A stretch of DNA of 13,663 nucleotides. It comes from Candidatus Acetothermia bacterium (lineage in GTDB: Bacteria > Bipolaricaulota > Bipolaricaulia > RBG-16-55-9 > JANLFV01). The notes below the pieces were generated by a model. It ran no database searches. It was not told the origin of the DNA and saw nothing but the letters and a program-made list of their open reading frames with translations. The position numbers and the translations under genes were made by a program. Where the stretch lies: NCBI GenBank assembly GCA_028275195.1, contig JAPWVC010000023.1, positions 1 through 13,663 of the forward strand, written 5' to 3'. Below, one piece after another: positions 8,465-13,663 of the stretch. Each line of letters begins with the position of its first letter. The first letter of the stretch is position 1.

Positions 8465-9050
8465 GCCTTGCCTTTGGGCCCCCCGAGGCCGCGAGCATGG
8501 CCCGGACCCCGGCTCGGTCCCTCACCTGCTCCGGCCTGGGACTAGGCCGCATCCGCCCCCTTAGGAGGAGCTTCAGCCCCAGCGGGGCGAACTTGAGGAG
8601 CTTGAGCGGATTGAGCCTGAGATTGGCCCTGATGACCAGGAGGCTCTCGGTGCTCCGGCCTCTTGCCCGGACCAGCTTGGCGAACTCTTGGGCATAGATG
8701 GGAGTGGGGAACCCCTTGGGGTAGCGGCCCTCCTTGATCGCTCGCTCCTTGAGGGCATACATGAAGTCCGTGATGTTGATCCCTTGCGGGCACTCCACCG
8801 CGCAGGCATAGCAGGAGGCGCAGAGCCAGATGGTCCGGCTGGAGAGGACCTCTTCCTTGAAGCCCTCCCTCACCAGGGCGATGATCCTCCGCGGGGTATA
8901 GTCCATATAGCCGCTCATGGGGCAGGCCCCGCTGCAGGCCCCGCACTGGATGCACTCGCGGATATTCTCCCCGCCCGGGACGGTGGTGGCCCAATGAGCG
9001 AACTCCCGGTCCAGCTCGGCCTCGAATTTGACCCCGCTTGCGCTCTCCAT
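8448..9050 (-). CDS. hdrC: HdrC: heterodisulfide reductase iron-sulfur subunit C
   Basis: HdrC passes electrons from HdrA to HdrB through two [4Fe-4S] clusters. Both ferredoxin motifs are intact: CIQCGACSGACP (C33, C36, C39, C43) and CASCYACAVECP (C77, C80, C83, C87). The protein has 200 residues, a usual length for HdrC, with a helical basic C-terminal part (about 115-170) and a charged tail. It is soluble, with no membrane anchor of the HdrDE or DsrM kind. The ATG at 9050 is the only good start: a TAA stop lies in frame about 14 codons upstream, and a GAGGAGCG purine element sits about 12-15 nt before the ATG, slightly far for a strong site. It is the first gene of the hdr-mvh run and its 3' end overlaps hdrB. 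Confidence 0.92.
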   Translation of the reverse strand: MESASGVKFEAELDREFAHWATTVPGGENIRECIQCGACSGACPMSGYMDYTPRRIIALVREGFKEEVLSSRTIWLCASCYACAVECPQGINITDFMYALKERAIKEGRYPKGFPTPIYAQEFAKLVRARGRSTESLLVIRANLRLNPLKLLKFAPLGLKLLLRGRMRPSPRPEQVRDRAGVRAMLAASGGPKARHEHER

Positions 9051-9165
9051 CGCGCTGCGCTCGCTCCTCGCCCTTGGAATCAGCGCTCCATCTTAAGCCC
9101 AGGGCGGTGGGGTGGCGATGAGCCATATCATCCAAATCGGTGATCCAGATCATCAGACCAGGCGC
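9051..9165 (-). other. Spacer between P5C dehydrogenase and hdrC
   Basis: This 115-nt gap is the largest on the minus strand between 10767 and 599. It holds short inverted repeats with 6-7 nt loops, for example TGAT/ATCA within 9140-9154 and GATGA/TCATC around 9116-9131, but no strong GC stem with a T tract. I see no convincing -35/-10 pair. The hdr-mvh cluster may therefore be read through from the upstream gene, or may have a weak promoter here. Confidence 0.3.
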
Positions 9166-10767
9166 TCAGCCAGTCCGGTGCTGGCTGACCCACTTAGTGA
9201 CCGCGGGGCTGACCCAGCGCAAGAGATGGAAGGGCGAGCCGGCCTTGTCGTTCGTCCCGCTCCAGCCGTCCCCGCCGAACCACTGCCGTCCCACCATCGC
9301 CCCGGTGCACTTGTCGTTTATATAGAGGTTCCCCGCGGCGTGGATCAGCTTCCGGTGGACATATGTAATGCGCGTCACATCCGTCCCGTAGATCGAGCCG
9401 GTGAGGGCGAAGTCGCTGGAACGACAGAGCTCGAGGGCCTCGTCCAGTTTATCGTCGGGATAGACGAAGACCGCATGGACCGGGCCGAAGATCTCCTCCC
9501 GCATCACCGGATGGGAGTGGTCCTCCACCTGGATCAGGACCGGCCCGATGTAGTAGCCCACACTCTTATCGGCCTTCCGCTCGTAGAGGATCTTGCAGGA
9601 TGAGGAGCGGCGCGCCGCCTCGATGTAGCCGTTGATCTTCTCCCAGGAGGGCTCGTTGATCACCGCCCCCATGTCAACCTCCGCTTCGAGGTCGCTCACA
9701 TCCCCGACCTTGAGGGCCGCGAGCCTCGCGAGGAGCCTCTCCTTCACCTTGGGCCAGATCGACTCCGGGATGTAGGAGCGGGAGCAGGCCGAGCACTTCT
9801 GCCCCTGATAGCCGTAGCCACCGGCCACGATGGCCCAGGCTAAAGAGTCTAGATCGGCGTCGGGGAGGGCAAACAGGAAATCCTTCCCCCCGCACTCGGC
9901 CACGATCCTCGGGAAGCCCTTCACCAGGTTCGCGGCCCCGGCCTGGTAGAGCTGCCTCCCGACCTCCAGAGAGCCGGTGAAGTGGATCCCCCCGAGCTGG
10001 GGGTGCCGCAGCAGCTCCTGGCCCACGACCGCCCCGGAGCCGTAGACGAGGTTGATCACCCCGGGGGGCAGGCCGGCCTCCATGAGGGCCTCCATCACCA
10101 GGTAAGAGAGCCCGATCGCATCGGACGAGGGCTTCCAGACCACGGTGTTCCCCATGATCGCCGGGGCCGTGGGCAAGTTCGTCCCGATCGCCAGGGGGAA
10201 GTTCCAGGGCGTGACGGCCAGGACAAAGCCCCGGAGCGGCCGCCAGGTGGCGATGTTCGTCTCCCCGGGGACGGCCTCCGGCTGGAGAGGGTAGACGAAA
10301 GTCAGGGCCCAGTAGGGGTTGAACATCAGAAAGTCGATCATCTCGGCGAAGTCGGCCTCGGCCTCGAAGGCGGTCTTCCCGACCTCCTTCATCGTGATCG
10401 CCACGAGCTCGGCCCGCCTCTCTCTCAGGATTTGGGCGGCCCGCCAGAAGACCTGGGCCCGGGCTAGAGGAGATTGGTTCTCCCAAGCCTCCTTGGCCGC
10501 GAGGGCCGCCTCGACCGCCCGGCGGGCCTGCTCGGGGGTGACCATCCTCGTCCGGGCGATGACCTTCCTGTGGTTGCACGGCTCGCGGGAGATGATCTCG
10601 GCCCCGCCGCCCTTGACCCGCTCGCCGTTGATGATCGAGTAGACCTCGCGGTCATACTCGAACTGCTCCAGCTCCCTCCGGAGCGCCGCGGTGAAGTGCG
10701 GGTCCACTTTGTAAAGGTAGGGCTCATTCGTCGGCTTGACCAAGCCAGCATACGCATGCTCGAACAT
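9166..10767 (-). CDS. pruA: L-glutamate gamma-semialdehyde (1-pyrroline-5-carboxylate) dehydrogenase, long ALDH4-type
   Basis: This NAD-dependent aldehyde dehydrogenase should oxidise glutamate gamma-semialdehyde to glutamate, the last step of proline and arginine breakdown. With the chosen start it has 533 residues, matching the long stand-alone P5CDH subgroup related to eukaryotic ALDH4A1. Diagnostic segments are INGERV and SREPCNH near the N-terminus and SGTNDKAGSPFHLLRWVSP near the C-terminus. Catalytic residues are in place: N189 in PWNF, K212, general base E291 in AECGGK, nucleophile C325 in GQKC, and E425 in REEIFGP. A GTG at 10773 gives two more codons, but it lies inside the GGAGGTGA ribosome binding site (10770-10777), so the ATG at 10767 is the better start. 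It precedes hdrC by 115 nt on the same strand. No proline dehydrogenase is visible, so the source of substrate is open. Confidence 0.9.
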   Translation of the reverse strand: MFEHAYAGLVKPTNEPYLYKVDPHFTAALRRELEQFEYDREVYSIINGERVKGGGAEIISREPCNHRKVIARTRMVTPEQARRAVEAALAAKEAWENQSPLARAQVFWRAAQILRERRAELVAITMKEVGKTAFEAEADFAEMIDFLMFNPYWALTFVYPLQPEAVPGETNIATWRPLRGFVLAVTPWNFPLAIGTNLPTAPAIMGNTVVWKPSSDAIGLSYLVMEALMEAGLPPGVINLVYGSGAVVGQELLRHPQLGGIHFTGSLEVGRQLYQAGAANLVKGFPRIVAECGGKDFLFALPDADLDSLAWAIVAGGYGYQGQKCSACSRSYIPESIWPKVKERLLARLAALKVGDVSDLEAEVDMGAVINEPSWEKINGYIEAARRSSSCKILYERKADKSVGYYIGPVLIQVEDHSHPVMREEIFGPVHAVFVYPDDKLDEALELCRSSDFALTGSIYGTDVTRITYVHRKLIHAAGNLYINDKCTGAMVGRQWFGGDGWSGTNDKAGSPFHLLRWVSPAVTKWVSQHRTG

Positions 10768-10769
10768 CT

Positions 10770-10777
10770 TCACCTCC
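10770..10777 (-). promoter_or_regulatory. Ribosome binding site of P5C dehydrogenase
   Basis: On the minus strand the bases read GGAGGTGA, ending 2 nt before the ATG at 10767, with the GGAGG core 5 nt from it. The site decides the start because it overlaps the alternative GTG at 10773. Confidence 0.75.
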
Positions 10778-10855
10778 GTAACGGTCTTCTGTCCCTAAGT
10801 TCTTAGCCTGGGCATGGGCTTCGGGTCAAATCCTCTCCCCTCGTGGTTCGGATAA

Positions 10856-10884
10856 AGCATATACCCCTACCTTGGCTATAGCAA
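10856..10884 (-). promoter_or_regulatory. Possible promoter for P5C dehydrogenase
   Basis: On the minus strand TTGCTA (10879-10884) and TATGCT (10856-10861) are 17 nt apart and each matches four of six consensus bases. Transcription would start about 80 nt before the gene. The -35 box overlaps the 8-bp palindrome GCTATAGC (10875-10882), which could be an operator half of this divergent region. A competing weak pair begins with TTGACC nearer the gene. I found no clear plus-strand promoter for the gene at 10916. Confidence 0.3.
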
Positions 10885-10915
10885 TCTCTCACCGGACCGG
10901 GTAAGATGAAAAGCG

Positions 10916-11356
10916 ATGGAGAGAGAGTTTGCTCCCTATCTTCGAGCATGGAGAAGGCGCCTCCGCGAGATTGGGAGCCGTCGGAGGAGGGAGGCCGAGC
11001 GGCTTCTTGCTCATGCAATCGCGCTGGCCCGGCTTTTGGGAGAGCAATTCAATGTGGAGAGGGTCTATCTCTTCGGCTCCCTAGTCCGCGGCGACTTCAA
11101 GGAGGGCTCGGATATCGATCTAGGGATTGAGGGCCTTGCTCCTGGCCTCTATTTCCAGGCCCTCGCAAGGCTATATGAGGCCAGCCCGGGGCTCCACATC
11201 GACCTCATCCCTCTGGAGAGCTCCGATATCCAGGAAGAGATTGTCAACGAAGGGGAGGTAATCTATGAGAGAAGTGGGCTGGCTCACCCGGCTCAAGGCC
11301 GAGCTCGCCCATGGGCTGGAACGACTGGACAAGCTCCAGCAGGAGCTAGCGGCTGA
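10916..11356 (+). CDS. Minimal nucleotidyltransferase (MNT/MntA-like antitoxin) with extended C-terminus
   Basis: The protein belongs to the minimal nucleotidyltransferases that pair with HEPN (HepT) toxins; known members AMPylate and silence the partner. The active-site pattern is complete: G54-S55, ten residues, then D66-x-D68 within GSLVRGDFKEGSDIDLGIEG, and a third acidic residue D96 in HIDLIPLE. The region before it (YLRAWRRR...EAERLLAHAIALARLL) is helical and charged, as usual for this subgroup. Relatives typically end near EGEVIYE. Here the frame continues 30-odd residues into a Pro/Gly/Ala-rich tail that overlaps the next gene by 92 nt, so the natural stop may have been lost. Upstream is only a weak purine element. 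GC bias at third positions looks lower than in the hdr-mvh genes, consistent with a mobile defence-type module. Confidence 0.75.
   Translation: MEREFAPYLRAWRRRLREIGSRRRREAERLLAHAIALARLLGEQFNVERVYLFGSLVRGDFKEGSDIDLGIEGLAPGLYFQALARLYEASPGLHIDLIPLESSDIQEEIVNEGEVIYERSGLAHPAQGRARPWAGTTGQAPAGASG
11252..11259 (+). promoter_or_regulatory. Ribosome binding site of the HepT-like gene
   Basis: GGGGAGGT lies 5 nt before the ATG at 11265 and inside the nucleotidyltransferase gene. It supports that ATG as a real translation start even though the gene downstream is damaged. Confidence 0.65.
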
Positions 11357-11659
11357 GGGGATGGAAGAGGCCCATCCGCGCATTATTGGTTCAATCCTCC
11401 ATGATTTCTATACCGGTGTCGAAAGGATCTTCATCCGGATCGCGGAGGAGCTAGGGGAGGGCTTGCCTCGCGGAGAGCATTGGCACCGAGACCTCCTCCT
11501 GGTCATGACCCTCGAGCTTGAGGGAATACGACTTGCAAGGAGAGGCTGGAGCCGCTGGTGAAAGATCTTCAAGCGGTATGCTCGCAATTTCGGGCCGAGA
11601 TAAACCGATTCCGCAAGTTCCTGGAGGAGCTAATAGCCGGGATGGGAGCCCCGGATTGA
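11265..11659 (+). pseudogene. HepT-like HEPN toxin gene, disrupted by internal deletion and frameshift
   Basis: The intact frame (11265-11561, 98 residues) starts as a HepT-like HEPN protein of the MNT/HEPN pair: a helical N-terminus, then SILHDFYTGVERIFIRIAEEL, PRGEHWHRDLL and MTLELEGIR. Family members then carry about 30-40 residues with the RNase/active-site motif R-x4-6-H and a final helix. Here the frame instead ends abruptly after LARRGWSRW. In the +2 frame from about 11537 to a TGA at 11657-11659 the expected last helix reappears (KERLEPLVKDLQAV and FRKFLEELIAG). The simplest reading is a deletion that removed the catalytic segment and shifted the frame. The gene keeps a good ribosome binding site and overlaps the nucleotidyltransferase, as in functional pairs. 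A truncated 98-residue product without the active motif could still be made. Confidence 0.65.
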
Positions 11660-11667
11660 ATGCCGGC

Positions 11668-11796
11668 CTAGATCTCCCTCCCCTCACGATGGACCACCCC
11701 GACGATGCTCAATTCCCCCTTCCGGCGGGCGAACTCCTCCGGGGTATAACAAGGGGGCGCGCCCTCTGTCAAATGGACCTTCCCGCGCGGCCCGGG
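11668..11796 (-). pseudogene. Possible C-terminal fragment of a second nucleotidyltransferase
   Basis: On the minus strand an open frame between TAG at 11797-11799 and TAG at 11668-11670 encodes CYTPEEFARRKGELSIVG followed by VVHREGREI and a stop. This resembles the C-termini of MNT-type nucleotidyltransferases, where a YTPEEF-like segment is followed by a helix and an REG-I ending. No catalytic GS...DxD part is present upstream, so it would be a remnant. It could also be a small 34-residue gene starting at TTG (11772), which has GGAAGG about 6 nt before it. The match is from memory of the family and is short, so I hold it loosely. Confidence 0.3.
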
Positions 11797-11803
11797 CTAT
11801 AAT
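11774..11803 (+). promoter_or_regulatory. Sigma-70-type promoter of the second aldehyde dehydrogenase
   Basis: A perfect TATAAT lies at 11798-11803 with TGGACC (four of six consensus bases) at 11774-11779, 18 nt upstream. Transcription would begin near 11810, giving a short leader of about 25 nt before the ATG at 11835. This is the clearest promoter in the window and indicates a bacterial host. The upstream TATAAC at 11745-11750 has no good -35 box. Confidence 0.6.
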
Positions 11804-11822
11804 GGCCTCGCAATCCTGAAAT

Positions 11823-11830
11823 GAGGAGGT
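11823..11830 (+). promoter_or_regulatory. Ribosome binding site of the second aldehyde dehydrogenase
   Basis: GAGGAGGT ends 4 nt before the ATG at 11835, ideal spacing for a strong Shine-Dalgarno sequence, and fixes that start. Confidence 0.8.
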
Positions 11831-11834
11831 TGAG

Positions 11835-13313
11835 ATGCTCTACAAGAACTACATCGGCGGAGAGTGGGTCGAGGCCGAGAGCGGGAAGACCTTCAAGTCG
11901 GTCAGCCCGGCTGATACCTCCGATGTCCTGGGGGAATTCCCCGCCTCGGACGAGCGGGATGTGAACCGGGCCGTCGAGGCGGCCGATCGGGCCCTAAAGG
12001 AGTGGCAGAAGGTCCCGGCCCCCAAGCGCGGTGAGCTCCTCTTTAAGGTGGCCCAGGAGTTCGAGCGGCGGAAGGAGGAGCTGGCGAGGCTCATGACCCG
12101 GGAGATGGGGAAGGTCCTGAACGAGGCCCGTGGCTCGGTCCAGGAGGGGATAGATATGACTTATTACATGGCCGGTGAGGGCCGTCGCCTCCGGGGCTAC
12201 ACCACCCCTTCCGAGCTGCCGGATAAGGCCCAGTATGCCATAAGGCGGCCGATCGGCCGGATCGCGATGATCACCCCCTGGAACTTCCCCTTTGCCATCC
12301 CCACCTGGAAGCTGATGCCGGCCCTGGTCGCGGGGAACACCCTCGTCTGGAAGCCCGCGACTGATACGCCCAGGATGGCCTATGAGATGGTCAAGATCAT
12401 GGCCGACCAGGGCCTCCCCCCGGGGGTCGTCAATCTGGTCTTCGGGAGCGGGAGCAAGGTCGGAATGCCCCTAGCAAAGCACCCAAAGATCGACATGATC
12501 ACCTTCACCGGCTCGACCGAGGTGGGAAGGGAGATCTACCGCTACGGCGCGGAGAAGCTCAACAAGGTCCACCTGGAGATGGGGGGGAAGAACCCGATCA
12601 TCGTCCTCGAGGACGCCGACCTAGAGCTAGCGCTCGAGGGGATCATCTGGAGCGCTTTCGGGACTACAGGCCAAAGGTGCACCGCCTGCAGCCGGCTGAT
12701 CATCGAGGATGGGGTCTACAATGAGCTGCTCAAGGAGCTAGTGAAGCGGACGGAGCGGCTCAAGCTGGGGAACGGGCTGGACGAGAGCGTGGATGTCGGG
12801 CCGGTGGTGAACGAGGCCCAACTGAACAAGATCCACGAGTATGTCCAGCTCGGGATTAAAGAGGGGGCTAAGCTGATGTGCGGCGGGGAGCGGGCGACCG
12901 AAGGAGAGCTTGCGAAGGGCTTCTTCTACAAGCCGACGATCTTCGCCGATGTCAAGCCCACAATGCGGATCGCCCAGGAGGAGATCTTCGGCCCGGTCCT
13001 CTCAGTCCTGAAGGCCAAGGACTACGATGAGGCCATCGCGATCGCCAACGGCACGAACTACGGCCTCTCCTCCTCGATCTATACCCGCGATGTGAATAAG
13101 GCCCAGCGGGCGATCGCTGATCTAGAGGCCGGGATCACCTACATCAATAGCGGGACGATCGGGGCCGAGGTCCATCTCCCCTTCGGGGGAGTCAAGTGGA
13201 CGGGGAACGGCGGGCGGGAGGCCGGCGAGGCGGCCATCGACGAATACACCGAGTGGAAGGCCGTCTACATCGACTACTCCGGGAGGCTCCAGAAGGCCCA
13301 AGGGATCAAGTGA
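11835..13313 (+). CDS. NAD(P)-dependent aldehyde dehydrogenase
   Basis: A full-length 492-residue member of the aldehyde dehydrogenase superfamily, oxidising an aldehyde to its acid with NAD(P). Catalytic residues are present: N150 in TPWNF, K173, general base E248 in LEMGGK, nucleophile C282 in GQRC, and E383 in EEIFGP. The coenzyme loop GSTEVG is at 226-231. The C-terminus (GAEVHLPFGGVKWTGNG, then FTEWK-like YTEWKAVYIDYSG) is typical of a broad subgroup that includes semialdehyde and 2,5-dioxovalerate-type dehydrogenases. The residue three after K173 is T176 rather than the Glu common in NAD-specific enzymes, which hints at NADP use. It is monocistronic in this window, with its own promoter and strong ribosome binding site, and is not closely similar to the P5C dehydrogenase. 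The substrate cannot be named from sequence; amino-acid-derived aldehydes or semialdehydes are reasonable candidates given the neighbourhood. Confidence 0.9.
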   Translation: MLYKNYIGGEWVEAESGKTFKSVSPADTSDVLGEFPASDERDVNRAVEAADRALKEWQKVPAPKRGELLFKVAQEFERRKEELARLMTREMGKVLNEARGSVQEGIDMTYYMAGEGRRLRGYTTPSELPDKAQYAIRRPIGRIAMITPWNFPFAIPTWKLMPALVAGNTLVWKPATDTPRMAYEMVKIMADQGLPPGVVNLVFGSGSKVGMPLAKHPKIDMITFTGSTEVGREIYRYGAEKLNKVHLEMGGKNPIIVLEDADLELALEGIIWSAFGTTGQRCTACSRLIIEDGVYNELLKELVKRTERLKLGNGLDESVDVGPVVNEAQLNKIHEYVQLGIKEGAKLMCGGERATEGELAKGFFYKPTIFADVKPTMRIAQEEIFGPVLSVLKAKDYDEAIAIANGTNYGLSSSIYTRDVNKAQRAIADLEAGITYINSGTIGAEVHLPFGGVKWTGNGGREAGEAAIDEYTEWKAVYIDYSGRLQKAQGIK

Positions 13314-13352
13314 GCCGATCTTAATCTTTAGCCCCTCACCCTCACGATGAAC

Positions 13353-13412
13353 TCCACCATTCCCGGGAGTGCTGCGCTCGCGAGCGAGGGTGGACGAGGG
13401 AGTGGGCCGGGC
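13353..13412. repeat. Nested inverted repeats downstream of the aldehyde dehydrogenase
   Basis: TCCACC (13353-13358) pairs with GGTGGA (13389-13394). Inside lie the palindrome TCCCGGGA (13361-13368) and the perfect 12-bp palindrome CGCTCGCGAGCG (13375-13386). An alternative pairing joins CCATTCCC (13357-13364) with GGGAGTGG (13398-13405). There is no T tract, so it is not a classical terminator, but its position about 40 nt after the stop codon suits a transcript 3' end. Confidence 0.4.
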
Positions 13413-13528
13413 TGACTCCATCAAAGTCGGAAGATGATCTCCTCAATACCATAAGGGCTTTAAGGGGAAGGCAGGCAACAGCCGGTCCGGTGTGGGAGAT
13501 TAGAAGGTGACATGTTGGCTAGGACGGG

Positions 13529-13542
13529 GTAACCGCGGTTAC
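13529..13542. promoter_or_regulatory. Perfect 14-bp palindrome, candidate operator
   Basis: GTAACCGCGGTTAC is identical to its reverse complement. It ends 23 nt before the TATAAT at 13566, where an activator or repressor dimer would overlap or adjoin the -35 region. No regulator gene adjoins it inside the window. The regulator is unknown. Confidence 0.4.
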
Positions 13543-13565
13543 ATACAGAGAGAGGGGAGGGGAGG

Positions 13566-13571
13566 TATAAT
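13566..13571 (+). promoter_or_regulatory. TATAAT -10 box upstream of the rightmost gene
   Basis: A perfect -10 hexamer, but no acceptable -35 box at 16-18 nt (ATACAG-like at 17 nt), so it may depend on an activator at the palindrome. The same bases also form a GGAGGTATAATG start signal for a possible 12-codon peptide, so its role is ambiguous. Confidence 0.35.
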
Positions 13572-13600
13572 GCTAGCGCCAGTGTATAAATCGGGGAATC

Positions 13601-13609
13601 TGTTATGAT
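13601..13609 (+). promoter_or_regulatory. Extended -10 promoter element upstream of the rightmost gene
   Basis: TGTTATGAT combines a TG extension with a five-of-six -10 hexamer (TATGAT). Transcription would start near 13616, directly before the ribosome binding site, giving a leader of about 15 nt. Confidence 0.4.
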
Positions 13610-13617
13610 AGCCCGTC

Positions 13618-13626
13618 TAAGGAGGT
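13618..13626 (+). promoter_or_regulatory. Consensus Shine-Dalgarno sequence
   Basis: TAAGGAGGT is fully complementary to the canonical 3' end of bacterial 16S rRNA and ends 4 nt before the ATG at 13631. It supports both the bacterial origin and the start of the partial gene. Confidence 0.75.
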
Positions 13627-13630
13627 CCAG

Positions 13631-13663
13631 ATGAGACCCTCACGGCGGAGAATCCTCCCTTGG
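13631..13663 (+). CDS. Start of an unidentified gene, cut by the window end
   Basis: Only 11 codons are visible (MRPSRRRILPW and onward). The ATG is preceded by a perfect Shine-Dalgarno sequence and promoter-like elements, so a real gene very probably starts here. The arginine-rich beginning could be the positive n-region of a signal peptide or membrane protein, but too little is present to assign a function. Confidence 0.55.
   Translation, partial: MRPSRRRILPW

Larger units (their letters stand above)
13314..13630. other. Intergenic region with palindromes and tandem promoter-like signals
   Basis: No gene-sized frame is convincing here. The left part holds the nested inverted repeats near 13353-13412. 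The middle (about 13413-13525) shows nothing I can name. The right part holds a 14-bp palindrome (13529-13542), a 19-nt purine run (13547-13565), a TATAAT (13566-13571), an extended -10 (13601-13609) and the ribosome binding site of the next gene. Confidence 0.6.

Noticed and set aside
9674..10579. Minus-strand 301-codon frame inside the P5C dehydrogenase
   Set aside because: Alternative-frame translation rich in Gly/Arg/Pro; the other frame has all catalytic residues of the aldehyde dehydrogenase family.
10803..11018. Minus-strand 71-codon frame overlapping the nucleotidyltransferase start
   Set aside because: No recognisable motif or ribosome binding site; it overlaps the divergent promoter region and a recognised gene.
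11518..11802. Plus-strand 94-codon frame between the HepT-like gene and the aldehyde dehydrogenase
   Set aside because: Gly/Pro-rich, no family resemblance, and it conflicts with the recognisable HepT C-terminal remnant in another frame.
13122..13424. Minus-strand 100-codon frame at the end of the aldehyde dehydrogenase
   Set aside because: Two thirds lies antisense to conserved coding sequence and the rest covers the palindromic intergenic region; no motif.
1..13663. CRISPR arrays, tRNA or rRNA genes, insertion sequences
   Set aside because: I found no regularly spaced repeats, tRNA-like cloverleaf, rRNA segment or transposase frame in the window.

Overview
The window reads as a GC-rich chromosomal stretch from an anaerobic bacterium. 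Bacterial signals include strong Shine-Dalgarno sequences (a full TAAGGAGGT near the right edge) and TATAAT -10 boxes. A hydrogen-linked heterodisulfide-reductase-type complex, plus aldehyde dehydrogenases of amino-acid catabolism and a minimal-nucleotidyltransferase/HEPN remnant, would fit a deep-branching thermophilic or amino-acid-fermenting lineage such as Bipolaricaulota (Acetothermia). That placement is inference from gene content and was not tested.

Layout. Positions 75-602 (+) encode an inosine/xanthosine triphosphatase-type (YjjX/DUF84) house-cleaning enzyme. Its stop codon overlaps by 4 nt the stop of a convergent seven-gene cluster that runs on the minus strand from 9050 down to 599: hdrC, hdrB, a giant hdrA, mvhD, mvhG, mvhA, and a hydrogenase maturation protease. 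The genes overlap or are separated by at most about 31 nt, so they are almost certainly one transcription unit. A 1-pyrroline-5-carboxylate dehydrogenase lies 115 nt upstream on the same strand (9166-10767) and may be co-transcribed. A divergent region (10768-10915) separates it from a plus-strand minimal nucleotidyltransferase gene (10916-11356) and a damaged HepT-like HEPN gene (11265-11659). A possible minus-strand fragment of a second nucleotidyltransferase follows. A well-formed promoter and ribosome binding site then drive a second aldehyde dehydrogenase (11835-13313). The last 350 bases are intergenic, rich in palindromes and promoter-like signals, and end with the first 11 codons of a new gene.

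How it works together. In methanogens MvhADG feeds electrons from H2 into HdrABC, where a flavin in HdrA bifurcates them to ferredoxin and to the heterodisulfide. All six subunits and the protease that matures MvhA are present here. HdrA, however, carries an insertion of roughly 470 residues that is a complete GltD/NfnB-like NAD(P)H-binding flavoprotein module, giving a 1147-residue protein with two flavin domains and many iron-sulfur clusters. This suggests an enzyme that connects H2, ferredoxin, NAD(P)(H) and an unidentified HdrBC acceptor. The neighbouring P5C dehydrogenase generates NADH, a plausible but unproven metabolic link.

The most interesting items are the HdrA-NfnB insertion architecture, the decaying nucleotidyltransferase/HEPN locus, and the perfect 14-bp palindrome next to a TATAAT box in the right-hand intergenic region.
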